Shown in pieces: positions 38,091-46,037 of a stretch of 64,000 bases of DNA. Position numbers and translations under genes: made by a program. Where the stretch lies: assembly GCA_023144005.1 (NCBI GenBank), contig JAGLGN010000017.1, positions 1 through 64,000 on the forward strand, in the 5' to 3' direction. The DNA comes from a bacterium. GTDB taxonomy: Bacteria; AUK180. The notes beneath the pieces are model-generated. The model saw only the letters and a program-made list of their open reading frames with translations, did no database searches and was not told the origin of the DNA. How positions within the stretch are numbered: the stretch's first letter is position 1; every line of letters starts with the position of its first letter.

Positions 38091-38280
38091 AATCGTTTTC
38101 CTCGATTCGTTTCTCTTTCTTCCTGTCGTATTTCGACATGTCTTTGAATTTTTTGGTGGGCGGGACCGGCCCGATCGTCTCTCTCGCTCCCTTCTTCAGC
38201 TTCTTTGAAAGCTTCTTTTTCTCATCAACCTTCTTCTTTCTTCTCTTTTTAGATCTCTTCTTCTTATTTTTCTTATTCAT
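38086..38280 (-). CDS. Small lysine-rich protein
   Basis: A 64-residue, strongly basic protein beginning MNKKNKKKRSKKRRKKK, with a more ordered tail (TIGPVPPTKKFKDMSKYDRK). The ATG at 38280 follows AAGGGAT. I do not recognise a family. The composition suggests nucleic-acid or ribosome binding. Its stop codon is the first base triplet of a tandem intergenic repeat. It could be translationally coupled to the kinase-like gene 40 bases upstream. Confidence 0.5.
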   Translation of the reverse strand: MNKKNKKKRSKKRRKKKVDEKKKLSKKLKKGARETIGPVPPTKKFKDMSKYDRKKEKRIEENDS

Positions 38281-38320
38281 AATTATCCCTTTCTCTCTTT
38301 CCTTCTTCACCGTTCATTGT

Positions 38321-38851
38321 TCATTGTTCACTGTTCAGTTGCGCAGCATTTTCCAGAAATTCGGCTTTTTCCTCGTGTGAATGCAGCATGAAAACATTGT
38401 TTATATTGCTATGGTTCAAGAGTTTTTCCAGAACCAAGGGACGAGTCTTTCTTCTGAAATTTAATACCCATTTCAGAAACGGCAGGTCAAATCGCTCACG
38501 GCACCCCTCAGCCATGTCGGGGCGGTTGTTCTGCCCTGTGATCCAGCGCTTCAATACATTGTACATGCATCGCGCGGTTGAGAAATCCAGATAGATTACC
38601 GTATCCGCCAGATCCAGTCTGATGTCAATGGTGGAATTGAAATTCCCATCGATTATCCACTTCTCGCCTTTAATGAGATCACGGACCTTCTTCTCCCACT
38701 CCTCAGTCGGGGTCTCTACCCAGCCGGGATTCCAGTAATGCTTGTCCAGATGTATTACCGGAAGATCCATGATATCTCCAAGCGCTCTTGAAAGTGTTGA
38801 CTTTCCGGCTCCACTTGAGCCGAGGATCATTACTTTTTTTATGTTCTTCAT
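38321..38851 (-). CDS. P-loop kinase-like protein (FlaR/topology-modulation type)
   Basis: An adenylate-kinase-like NTPase of 176 residues with Walker A GSSGAGKST near residue 12, LDKHYWNPGW, the WIIDGNFNST strand and a lid region rich in Arg. This matches proteins annotated as AAA ATPases or 'DNA topology modulation protein FlaR'; the real substrate is unknown. The last residues, LNSEQ, and the stop codon are encoded by the first units of a TTCACTG/TTCATTG repeat, so the C-terminus has probably been changed by that repeat. Confidence 0.8.
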   Translation of the reverse strand: MKNIKKVMILGSSGAGKSTLSRALGDIMDLPVIHLDKHYWNPGWVETPTEEWEKKVRDLIKGEKWIIDGNFNSTIDIRLDLADTVIYLDFSTARCMYNVLKRWITGQNNRPDMAEGCRERFDLPFLKWVLNFRRKTRPLVLEKLLNHSNINNVFMLHSHEEKAEFLENAAQLNSEQ

Positions 38852-38945
38852 AGTGAAATATTATACCGTTTCGGACAGATTTTATTTCATCCCAACTATC
38901 TGCGCATGCCTTCAAGCGACAGTATTATTGTTCTCATCCAATTTC

Positions 38946-38968
38946 TAAGGTGACAAATTGGCACCTTA
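38946..38968. repeat. Inverted repeat downstream of the small membrane protein gene
   Basis: TAAGGTG (38946-38952) and CACCTTA (38962-38968) form a 7-bp stem with a 9-base loop. A similar GTAGGT/ACCTAC stem with the same spacing is at 52978-52998. Role unknown. Confidence 0.4.
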
Positions 38969-39000
38969 ATCTCTCTTCCATTCTTCATCCTTCATTTCCC

Positions 39001-39074
39001 CACTTGTCACTTGTGCTCTTGTCACTTGTGCTCTGCGAAGCGTCACTGTTCATTGTTCACTGTTCACTGTTCAC
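39001..39074. repeat. Degenerate intergenic repeats
   Basis: CACTTGTCACTTGTGCTC units, a TGCGAAGCG core and a run of TTCACTG/TTCATTG heptamers. The run overlaps the last codons and stop of the small membrane protein gene. Confidence 0.7.
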
Positions 39075-39299
39075 TTCCTTTTGCACCTTGCCTTTACTCT
39101 CTTTCAGCTTCTTGATCTGTATGCCAATAGGTGCCCAGATGAAAAGCACATGCGCAACAGAGCCGCCGATGAGAATATTCGAAATTTTCCCATACATACC
39201 CGTCCCTTTCAGAACAAATGCACATCCGGTAATGACGGCAGCCCAAATAGTGGCACTGGCAATTATACTTGACCCGAGCAAGTTCTCATATTTTTTCAA
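39057..39299 (-). CDS. Small two-helix membrane protein
   Basis: About 80 residues with two hydrophobic segments (SSIIASATIWAAVITGCAFVL and ISNILIGGSVAHVLFIWAPI) and charged ends. The start is a TTG at 39299 after a strong AAGGAGGA site; an upstream TTG would place the ribosome site inside the gene. The C-terminus EVNSEQ and the stop codon are made of intergenic heptamer repeat. No family recognised. Confidence 0.55.
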   Translation of the reverse strand: MKKYENLLGSSIIASATIWAAVITGCAFVLKGTGMYGKISNILIGGSVAHVLFIWAPIGIQIKKLKESKGKVQKEVNSEQ

Positions 39300-39404
39300 A
39301 TTCTCCTCCTTTATCGATAGCAAATAGCTTTGCTAACGCAGTATCTCAGGTGAACATGTGATTATACGGAAATGAACTCTGATTATTTCGAGACCGGTTT
39401 TGGC

Positions 39405-39460
39405 CATTTTCTGTTGGCAGAATATGCAACAAATGCAACGACCGTCCCCTGAGTTTCAAC
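39405..39460. repeat. Fragment of the array element (left end)
   Basis: Contains cattttctgttggcagaat and then gcaacaaatgcaac-gaccgtcccc, the left end of the element that recurs between accessory genes up to 53.3 kb. It lies 40 bases after the cyclase stop codon. Confidence 0.6.
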
Positions 39461-39497
39461 TAGGTAAAAAGTAAAGATACGATACCCCATTATTTCC

Positions 39498-41441
39498 TTA
39501 TTTTGTTTTAAATTCATATATACCTTTCCAATGATTAACATCAAAAAGACCGGCATCCTTTTGCCTAATTATATTCTCACAGCGGTCTATATAAAAGTGA
39601 AGTGGTGGATCAGCACAAATATCTTCTAAATATCCATGCTCTCCTATTTCTTTCCTCATTTCTTCATAAATCCTTAAAGCAGCACCAAACGCACCTTTTT
39701 GATAATTCTCAAAGGCTTCTTTAAACTTTTCTAAATGTTTATATTTCTTTTCTTTTATTTTATCAGGCTCAAAATCAAATACCTCATATATTTTTATAGG
39801 TTTCTTTTTTCCCTTTACTAACACATTATCCAAAAATCTAGTATCGAATCCTTCATCAAGTTGTGCTTTGACATTTTCACAGATTATAATTCCTACCCCA
39901 TAATATCTGGTTAAACCTTCCAATCTGGCTGTCAGATTAACCACATCTCCAATTAATGTATAATCCAGCTTATCTGTTGATCCTATATTTCCTATTACAC
40001 ATGGGCCATGAGCAATTCCAACACCATTACTTACTTCAAAGTAATCAACGCTTTGATCTGTCACTCCATTTTTCTGATATTCTTTTTTTCTTTCCCTGTT
40101 ATAAATTTTCAGCTGTCTTTTTATATCTATTGCTGTACGGACAGCATTATCAACTGACTTTGAAGGATTTAATTCATCATAAAAAAAGGCCATTATGCAA
40201 TCCCCCATTAACTTATCGATTTCTCCATTCCATTTTTTTATTGGTGCATTCATCTTATCGAAATAACTATTAAGAAATCTCACCAGTTTATCCGAATCCA
40301 TTATTTCTGAAATATTTGTCATATCCTTAATATCCGAAAACAATATTGTCGTATCTAATCTTTTTGATTTCTCCATTCTTGGATCCTGACCATTATCTAC
40401 TCGCTCAACAAGTGATTTCTGAGTATAGGACTGGAATATTTCAGATTTTCTTTTTGATTCTGTATATGCTATTTGCAGATTATCTTTTGCTTTTTCCAAC
40501 TCAAAATAGAGCTTTCTTTGAATTGCCAATTCATCTTCCAAAGCTTCCAAATTTGATTTATCTCCGGCGATTAACCTTTTCACTTGATTGATAATACTCC
40601 TTATTACTGATTTATTTTCTCTCCATGATAATTTCTTAATGAAATATGGTGCGTTATATATCTGACCTTTTCTAAGAATATTTTGATTATCCAATACAAG
40701 TTCTTTGGTTATTAAAATTCCCTTAACTTCCTCGGCTCCATATATTCCCTCATTATCTAATTCACAATATTTCCCCTGATAAATCATTTTCCCGTCAATT
40801 ATTTCTTTTTCTAGTAAAACTTCTTGCCCGTATATTTGTCCGTCGATATAAAATTTATTTTGTTTGTTCTCTGTTTCCAAGTTATATTTCGAATATTTCT
40901 TATCCAGCAACTCTTTCAAATCATATTCTATAAGCGTTGTCTCTATTCTTCCTTCAGGTAAATTCCATATTAAAGGGATGCCTGCCAATATTCCATCAAT
41001 AAATAACTCGCCATCAGCATCTTCCGTTGGATTCACATCATCTTTAAATCTAATTTTTATTATACAGCTGCTTTTTGTAAGCCCAAAAACCTCCCAATCG
41101 TTAGTGTCGTTAAACTGCGGATTATACTTAGCAGCTTTTTTAAGAATTGCTCCGGGGGAGGTTACCATAGATACAATATTTTTGAATATCCCCAAGGATT
41201 CTAAACTTCCTGAAGATAATCCACATTTATATAGGGCATCAGGATCATTTAATATTTCTTTAGTTTTTTTAGTTAATGTGACCCAAGTTCTAAGTGAAAT
41301 CCAATTATGTGTATTGGTAAGAAAAGACTCCGAATATTCCAAACCATTTAATAGCTCATCGATATTTTTGTTTTGTGCTTTGAGATATTTGATAAGAATG
41401 TTAGTGCATTTACAATTTACGTTCTTTTTTTCTGTTTGCAT
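39498..41441 (-). CDS. Class III adenylate/guanylate cyclase
   Basis: Soluble protein of 647 residues expected to make cAMP or cGMP. The catalytic domain (about 365-560) has the first metal-binding aspartate in TTILFSDIKDMT, the second in DKLMGDCIMAFF, and the transition-state region in DYTLIGDVVNLTARLEG. A coiled coil from about 290 precedes it. The N-terminal about 280 residues look like a sensory domain (NTHNWISLRTWVTLTKKTKE) that I cannot name with certainty, and the C-terminal tail is helical (EKKYKHLEKFKEAFENYQKG). It is the first member, from the left, of the co-oriented accessory array. Base composition is A+T-rich compared with the operon at 1-18 kb. Confidence 0.85.
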   Translation of the reverse strand: MQTEKKNVNCKCTNILIKYLKAQNKNIDELLNGLEYSESFLTNTHNWISLRTWVTLTKKTKEILNDPDALYKCGLSSGSLESLGIFKNIVSMVTSPGAILKKAAKYNPQFNDTNDWEVFGLTKSSCIIKIRFKDDVNPTEDADGELFIDGILAGIPLIWNLPEGRIETTLIEYDLKELLDKKYSKYNLETENKQNKFYIDGQIYGQEVLLEKEIIDGKMIYQGKYCELDNEGIYGAEEVKGILITKELVLDNQNILRKGQIYNAPYFIKKLSWRENKSVIRSIINQVKRLIAGDKSNLEALEDELAIQRKLYFELEKAKDNLQIAYTESKRKSEIFQSYTQKSLVERVDNGQDPRMEKSKRLDTTILFSDIKDMTNISEIMDSDKLVRFLNSYFDKMNAPIKKWNGEIDKLMGDCIMAFFYDELNPSKSVDNAVRTAIDIKRQLKIYNRERKKEYQKNGVTDQSVDYFEVSNGVGIAHGPCVIGNIGSTDKLDYTLIGDVVNLTARLEGLTRYYGVGIIICENVKAQLDEGFDTRFLDNVLVKGKKKPIKIYEVFDFEPDKIKEKKYKHLEKFKEAFENYQKGAFGAALRIYEEMRKEIGEHGYLEDICADPPLHFYIDRCENIIRQKDAGLFDVNHWKGIYEFKTK

Positions 41442-41550
41442 AATTATATTACTGTTTATGTATGCAGAAAGATTCCGCCTTCAAAAAGTACATATCACTT
41501 ACACCTGCATTCTCTTCTCATTTACTTCCCTGATCCCTAATAATCGCCAC

Positions 41551-41692
41551 AACATAACATCGTAACACCTTTCATACCTATTTCATTATATAACTATTTT
41601 GGAATTTCTACAAATTCTGTATCGGACATTTCCATTCTTTTTCAAAATCTTCCTACTATCGTTCAACTACTTTGCAAAAACATTTTCAACTA
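41551..41692. repeat. Array element, right-half copy 1
   Basis: Read on the minus strand it runs from TTGAAAATGTTTTTGCAAAG through the hairpin-forming CAGAATTT-GTAG-AAATTCC (slightly broken here) to ATGAAAGGTGTTACGATG. It stands directly upstream of the cyclase gene. The short ORF seen in other copies is interrupted after about 12 codons. Confidence 0.75.
41585..41613 (-). promoter_or_regulatory. Array-element promoter, copy 1
   Basis: TTGTAG (41608-41613) and TATAAT (41585-41590), 17 bases apart, upstream of the cyclase gene. The same pair and spacing is conserved in four other copies of the element. Confidence 0.5.
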
Positions 41693-41743
41693 ATTGGAGT
41701 TTGGACCTGAGAAACTGGGACACTGGGTTGCTTACTTCGCATT

Positions 41744-41815
41744 GTTCATTGTCAATTATATTTTGTGCCTTGTACCTTGTGCCTTGTACCTTGTGCCTGG
41801 GTCCACTGCGAAGCG
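41744..41815. repeat. 72-bp perfect direct repeat, copy 1
   Basis: Identical to 42367-42438. It begins gttcattgtcaattatat, contains alternating cttgtgc/cttgtac units and ends gggtccactgcgaagcg. Confidence 0.85.
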
Positions 41816-41964
41816 CCATTCTTCATTGTATTCTGTCATTCCCGGCTTAACCTGGAATCTAGTTTTATTTCATCCCGTCTTTTTCTCTACTTGACACTTC
41901 ACACTTCAGACTTCACACTTGCTGAGCAAGCTCAGCATTGCTTGTCCATTGGTTGAAGCAACCG

Positions 41965-42213
41965 TCCCGTAGTTACTTGTAAGCATACCCTATCTTCGTA
42001 TCTTCGTATATACGAAGATACGAAGATGCCATTTTTCATTTACTCTTCTGTCCTGGGGTGTTGATCTACTTCACTAAGCACTGCTTGCATATGCTCTTGT
42101 ATTGGCAGTTATGACATTTGCCGTAATTGCGATGATTGCGCTTTATTGATCTTGGAGCGGAAGTTCGAGAGATTATTTCAAGATTTTGCAACAAATGCAA
42201 CAACCGTCCCCGA
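41965..42213. repeat. 249-bp near-identical repeat, copy A
   Basis: Matches 43766-44013 at all but about five positions, one of them a one-base indel. Starts tcccgtagttacttgtaagc, ends accgtccccga. It contains a perfect 36-bp palindrome at 41992-42027 whose arm is atcttcgtatcttcgtat. On the minus strand it encodes a cysteine-rich stretch (YGKCHNCQYKSICKQCL, C-x2-C-x5-C-x2-C) reminiscent of the end of a radical-SAM SPASM domain. Copies A and B flank the TPR gene in the same orientation. Confidence 0.85.
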
Positions 42214-42366
42214 TTCTGATTGCCAATCGCTGGGAATGGGAAAGAAGAGAAAGAGAAGATGAGAGGAAGAGAATTCATCCGGATTTCGGACCTGAAAGGT
42301 TGGGTCACTGGGCTACTTTCTGCTGTTCCACTGGGTCCACTTGTGCCTGGGTCCACTGCGAAGCGT

Positions 42367-42438
42367 GTTCATTGTCAATTATATTTTGTGCCTTGTACCT
42401 TGTGCCTTGTACCTTGTGCCTGGGTCCACTGCGAAGCG
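42367..42438. repeat. 72-bp perfect direct repeat, copy 2
   Basis: Identical to 41744-41815, 623 bp away in the same orientation; lies in the gap downstream of the TPR gene. Confidence 0.85.
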
Positions 42439-42463
42439 TGTTCATTGTTCACTTCTTAATTGT

Positions 42464-43609
42464 TCATTGTTCACTGTCAATTTCCGCAATTAGCTTTTTT
42501 CGCATATCAAGATCTTCTATTTTCTCAAGTTCCTTTCTTATCGCAGTGATTATTTCATTGCGAGAGTTCTCTTCAGTTTCTGCAGCAGGTAATCTCTCAA
42601 TTTTGTCAATCACTTTTTGTATCTCATTGAATCGCTTAAGTGAATTGAAAATTCGAATTGCTCCAAGAATGTATTCGATAGCTTCTGTGAGCTTTCCAAT
42701 ATTAAAACAACAGTCAAAGAGGTCTTTATACAATATACCTATCGAATGACGGTCGCCACATTTTTTAAACAGTTCCAGTGAATTAATAAAATCCTTCAAT
42801 GCACTCCGGTAATTATTATTTTTTCTAAGATGTACCTTTCCAAGACCATAGACCGCTTTTGCCTGCCCCTGCACGCTTTGATTTTCCACGGCAAGCTTTC
42901 TGGATAAGTTAAAATAACGGCGGGCATTACTCCACTCTTTCTGTTCCAGGTATAGAAATGCCATGTTGCCGTAATTAGCCATAAGAAGGTACTTATCCCC
43001 TGTGATCTTCAACATCTTATTTGAACTTTTGAAGTACTTGAGCGACTCAGCAAACTTATGAAGTTGCCTGTTTAATACAGCCAGATTTGCACTTAGATAA
43101 GATATGGACTCGGGATCTTTAATTTTCTTGGCAATAGCAAGACCATCTTTAAAATATTTGGAGGCATCATCCATTTTTCCAGACATCATAAAAACTATCC
43201 CTATATTACTCATTGTTTTTGATTGTTCAAGCAACCTTTTGTTCTTTTTCCATATACCCAGAACCCTGTGATAGTAATCCAATGACTTATCATATTTTCC
43301 TATATTGCGGTGACCGATGGCAAGATTCGATATGAGCAGTGCTTCTGTTTCTTCATACCCGTGTTTAGTAGCGATCTTCAATCCTTTGAGACCATCTCCA
43401 ATGCTCTCCTTGAATCTGCCGGTAGACAAATGCATATCGGAAGATAAAAGGTAGGCTGCCGCTAGAAATTCCTGGTTGTCAAGTTTTTCAGCATAATCGA
43501 ATATCCGTTTTATTTCTCTTAAAGTATCTTCTGCACGACCCTGGCTCCTGAGTATATAAGCTCTGCTCATTAAAGCCCGCTTTAGGAGTTTTACATGGTC
43601 AATTGTCAA
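42464..43609 (-). CDS. TPR-repeat protein
   Basis: 381 residues of tetratricopeptide-like helices in about 40-residue steps, for example LLISNLAIGHRNIGKYDKSL and SKTMSNIGIVFMMSGKMDDA. It should act as a protein-protein scaffold. The frame opens at a TTG at 43609 without a ribosome site, and the protein starts mid-repeat, so an N-terminal domain may be missing. A second protein of the same type is at 61.5 kb. The last codons (EIDSEQ-stop) are intergenic heptamer repeat. Copies A and B of the 249-bp repeat flank it. Confidence 0.75.
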   Translation of the reverse strand: MTIDHVKLLKRALMSRAYILRSQGRAEDTLREIKRIFDYAEKLDNQEFLAAAYLLSSDMHLSTGRFKESIGDGLKGLKIATKHGYEETEALLISNLAIGHRNIGKYDKSLDYYHRVLGIWKKNKRLLEQSKTMSNIGIVFMMSGKMDDASKYFKDGLAIAKKIKDPESISYLSANLAVLNRQLHKFAESLKYFKSSNKMLKITGDKYLLMANYGNMAFLYLEQKEWSNARRYFNLSRKLAVENQSVQGQAKAVYGLGKVHLRKNNNYRSALKDFINSLELFKKCGDRHSIGILYKDLFDCCFNIGKLTEAIEYILGAIRIFNSLKRFNEIQKVIDKIERLPAAETEENSRNEIITAIRKELEKIEDLDMRKKLIAEIDSEQ

Positions 43610-43765
43610 AGAATCCCTCGCTTTTAGAATATTTTACTTGATTTACTGTTATTATTCAAATGACAAGGATGATGCTTTTCCTACCGGTACTCTGGGTCTA
43701 CTGGTGCACTTGTTCCTTGTGCTCTTGTGCTCTGCGAAGCGTCATTTTGCTACAAATGCAATTTA

Positions 43766-44013
43766 TCCCGTAGTTACTTGTAAGCTTACCCTATCTTCGT
43801 ATCTTCGTATATACGAAGATACGAAGATGCCATTTTTCATTTACTCTTCTGTCCTGGGGTGTTGATCTATTCACTAAGCACTGCTTGCATATGCTCTTGT
43901 ATTGGCAGTTATGACATTTGCCGTAATTGCAATGATTGCGCTTTATTGATCTTGGAGCGGAAGTTCGAGAGATTATTCCAAGATTTTGCAACAAATGCAA
44001 CTACCGTCCCCGA
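43766..44013. repeat. 249-bp near-identical repeat, copy B
   Basis: Second copy of 41965-42213, with its 36-bp palindrome at 43793-43828. A one-base deletion relative to A (ctatt for ctactt) removes the stop after the CKQCLV motif, so the frame runs on. That argues against a conserved small gene. Confidence 0.85.
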
Positions 44014-44081
44014 GTTTCGCGGTACCCTATCGGCACCCTATTCTCCGATTCCCGCTCATTGTTAAAACGAAATGCACTGGA

Positions 44082-45149
44082 TCAGCTTTTATCATCATTT
44101 TCGTTCTCATTTGGATCAGCTCCACCATCATCTATATTATCTAGATTATTTACATCTTCCAATGGTTCTTTTTCAGTAATACTCTCTGATTCATCCTGAT
44201 GTAGTTCAGGTCCTTCTTTTTGTTCAGTTTTCTCTTCAACCTTTTCAGGAACTTTCTCTGCTTCAGTTCCTTCTGTTTGGTCAGCTTTCTCTTCAATTAC
44301 CTCTTCAGGGACTTTCTCCGCTTCAGCGTCTTCTGTTTGGTCAGCTTTCTCTTCAATTACCTCTTCAGGGACTTTCTCCGTTTCAGCTCCTTCTGTTTGG
44401 TCAGCTTTCTCTTCAATTACCTCTTCAGGGGCTTTCTCCGCTTCTACTCCTTCTGTTTGGTCAGCTTTCTCTTCAATTACCTCTTCAGGAACTTTTTCCG
44501 CTTCAGCTCCTTCTGTTTGGTCAGGAATCTTACTAGTTTCCTTCTCTTTACTTCTTATCGTCAAGAATTGAAATATTAAACATATGATAAATGAAAATAC
44601 AAATACATAATGAATGAAATGTATTGAATACATAAGGGCCGCTGCTCCATCTTCCAGAATGGACATAAAGAGCCAATCCAAATTGAAAAGGAAATTCCCG
44701 ATACTCCCGGAAGATATTGCAGAAATCGCTAATGTCAGACAAAATGATCCTACGATAGAGGTATTACATATTGTTGCAATCCTACCCCCTTTGGCACCCC
44801 AGATGGAAAGACCTATAATCCCGGCAATACTTAATAATACAAGCATGGCATTGGCAGTTGCAAGTTCCATTTCAGGATTGATATGTATCATAATAAGAGT
44901 AATACTGGTTGCTAAGAATCCTCCGGCGACCATACCAATAACTATCCGGGTTATCTTATGAAGAAGAAAGCTTAGTCCGACTCCGATTACTATGAAGATC
45001 AAAACGATAATTGTTCCTTGCTCACTATTATGAAACAAAGCAGCTCCCAGGAACATGAATACAAATCCCCAGATCAAGGCATTAGTAAGCTTGAATACTT
45101 TGTATCCAAAAAGTCCAAGCATGACACCAAGGAATAGTAAATAAATCAT
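44082..45149 (-). CDS. Polytopic membrane protein with 20-residue acidic repeats
   Basis: 355 residues. The first about 205 hold around seven hydrophobic segments with small-residue motifs (IVIGMVAGGFLATSITLIMI, LSIAGIIGLSIWGAKGG), resembling DUF4203-type membrane proteins. The cytoplasmic or periplasmic tail contains five copies of a 20-residue unit (DQTEGAEAEKVPEEVIEEKA) and an acidic end. The ATG follows GGGGGC. Function unknown; the tail could be a flexible spacer or binding array. Confidence 0.7.
   Translation of the reverse strand: MIYLLFLGVMLGLFGYKVFKLTNALIWGFVFMFLGAALFHNSEQGTIIVLIFIVIGVGLSFLLHKITRIVIGMVAGGFLATSITLIMIHINPEMELATANAMLVLLSIAGIIGLSIWGAKGGRIATICNTSIVGSFCLTLAISAISSGSIGNFLFNLDWLFMSILEDGAAALMYSIHFIHYVFVFSFIICLIFQFLTIRSKEKETSKIPDQTEGAEAEKVPEEVIEEKADQTEGVEAEKAPEEVIEEKADQTEGAETEKVPEEVIEEKADQTEDAEAEKVPEEVIEEKADQTEGTEAEKVPEKVEEKTEQKEGPELHQDESESITEKEPLEDVNNLDNIDDGGADPNENENDDKS
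44221..44520. repeat. Five in-frame 60-bp tandem repeats
   Basis: Units at 44281-44340, 44341-44400, 44401-44460 and 44461-44520 differ at few positions; 44221-44280 is a diverged fifth. The period is exactly 60 bp, so copy-number change keeps the reading frame of the membrane protein. Confidence 0.9.
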
Positions 45150-45281
45150 AATAGCCCCCTAATCTTATTTATTGTAAGTATATCACTAAATACAAATAAT
45201 CCTAAATATGAATTCCATAATATCACTATCATCATTTTTTGCGCATCGGTGAAAGAAGTGAAACACCGTCCCCATATCGGT

Positions 45282-45369
45282 TTAAACAACATTTGGGATA
45301 CATTTTCAAATTAAACAAATAACTTTGAGAATTTCAGAGGCATTTTGCAGATTTTACACCACCTCTACG
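45282..45369. repeat. Array element, left-half copy
   Basis: Contains acattttcaaatt, aactttgagaatttcagagg and cattttgca. It shares tttaaacaacatttggga with the 45952 copy, a variant junction not seen in the full elements. It fills the gap between two membrane-protein genes. Confidence 0.65.
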
Positions 45370-45378
45370 TAGTCTCTA

Positions 45379-45834
45379 TCATTGTTTCCGTTTAAGCTTT
45401 TTCATAAATTTATTGACTTTGACCTCATTAAGAATTAAAGCCAGCAAGCTAATGAAGCAAGAAATTATAAATACGTATCCTGCTGCTTTTGAAAAGTGAA
45501 AAAAGACCCCTCCCAAACCAATTATAGCAATTATTGGAGAGAGCAGCAGTAATGAAAGAGAACAGAAAGTATCCAAATCATCTGAAGTAACCCCTCTTAA
45601 GGATTCATAATAGAAAATATACATTGTCGCACTTAATCCTGGTATTGCAACCGTAAAACAATACAATGAAAACACTAGATTTCTATCTAATTGGCTCAAT
45701 CCTAATAATTGAATAACAATACAGGTAGAAATCGCAATTAAACCACCATAAGCAAACAATACCGTTTTGTTTGCGATTTGGTTTACTTTTTCAGCTTTCA
45801 TAATTCCTCCCTTTTCCTTTGTGTTTTTTTTCAT
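45379..45834 (-). CDS. Four-helix membrane protein
   Basis: 151 residues with four hydrophobic segments (TVLFAYGGLIAISTCIVIQL, a segment at LVFSLYCFTVAIPGLSATMY, SLSLLLLSPIIAIIGLGGVF, AAGYVFIISCFISLLALIL) and a basic C-terminus. Two in-frame ATG codons both have good ribosome sites: 45834 (AGGAGG, five bases away) and 45801 (GGGAGG, four bases away), so two N-termini are possible. No family recognised; small membrane proteins of this type occur as effectors in defence islands. Confidence 0.6.
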   Translation of the reverse strand: MKKNTKEKGGIMKAEKVNQIANKTVLFAYGGLIAISTCIVIQLLGLSQLDRNLVFSLYCFTVAIPGLSATMYIFYYESLRGVTSDDLDTFCSLSLLLLSPIIAIIGLGGVFFHFSKAAGYVFIISCFISLLALILNEVKVNKFMKKLKRKQ

Positions 45835-45951
45835 CTGAGCCTCCTTTAGTACTTAATGATTACTTAGCATTTTGTATGCCATTTTAAGGCTCGCGATAGA
45901 ATATTTGGCGATTGAAAACCCGATTGATTTACGCTTGACTGGTAGTAACAC

Positions 45952-46037
45952 TTAAACAACATTTGGGACAGATTTTCAAATTGAACTGGTAACTTCGAGA
46001 ATTTCAGAGTCATTTTGCAACTTTCGCAACTACATCC
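45952..46037. repeat. Array element, left-half copy
   Basis: Runs cttaaacaacatttgggaca, ttttcaaattgaactgg, cgagaatttcagagtcat, and ttgcaactttcgcaacta-catccc. It ends at the stop codon of the KAP-like NTPase gene, so the element begins at the gene end. Confidence 0.7.

Noticed and set aside
42066-42356. A 96-residue gene with the CKQCLVK ending
   Set aside because: The first half is composed of intergenic repeat text, and the second copy of the 249-bp repeat has a frame-changing deletion, so a functional gene is not supported.
22026-44013. CRISPR array
   Set aside because: Repeats vary in length, have no regular unique spacers and there are no cas genes.
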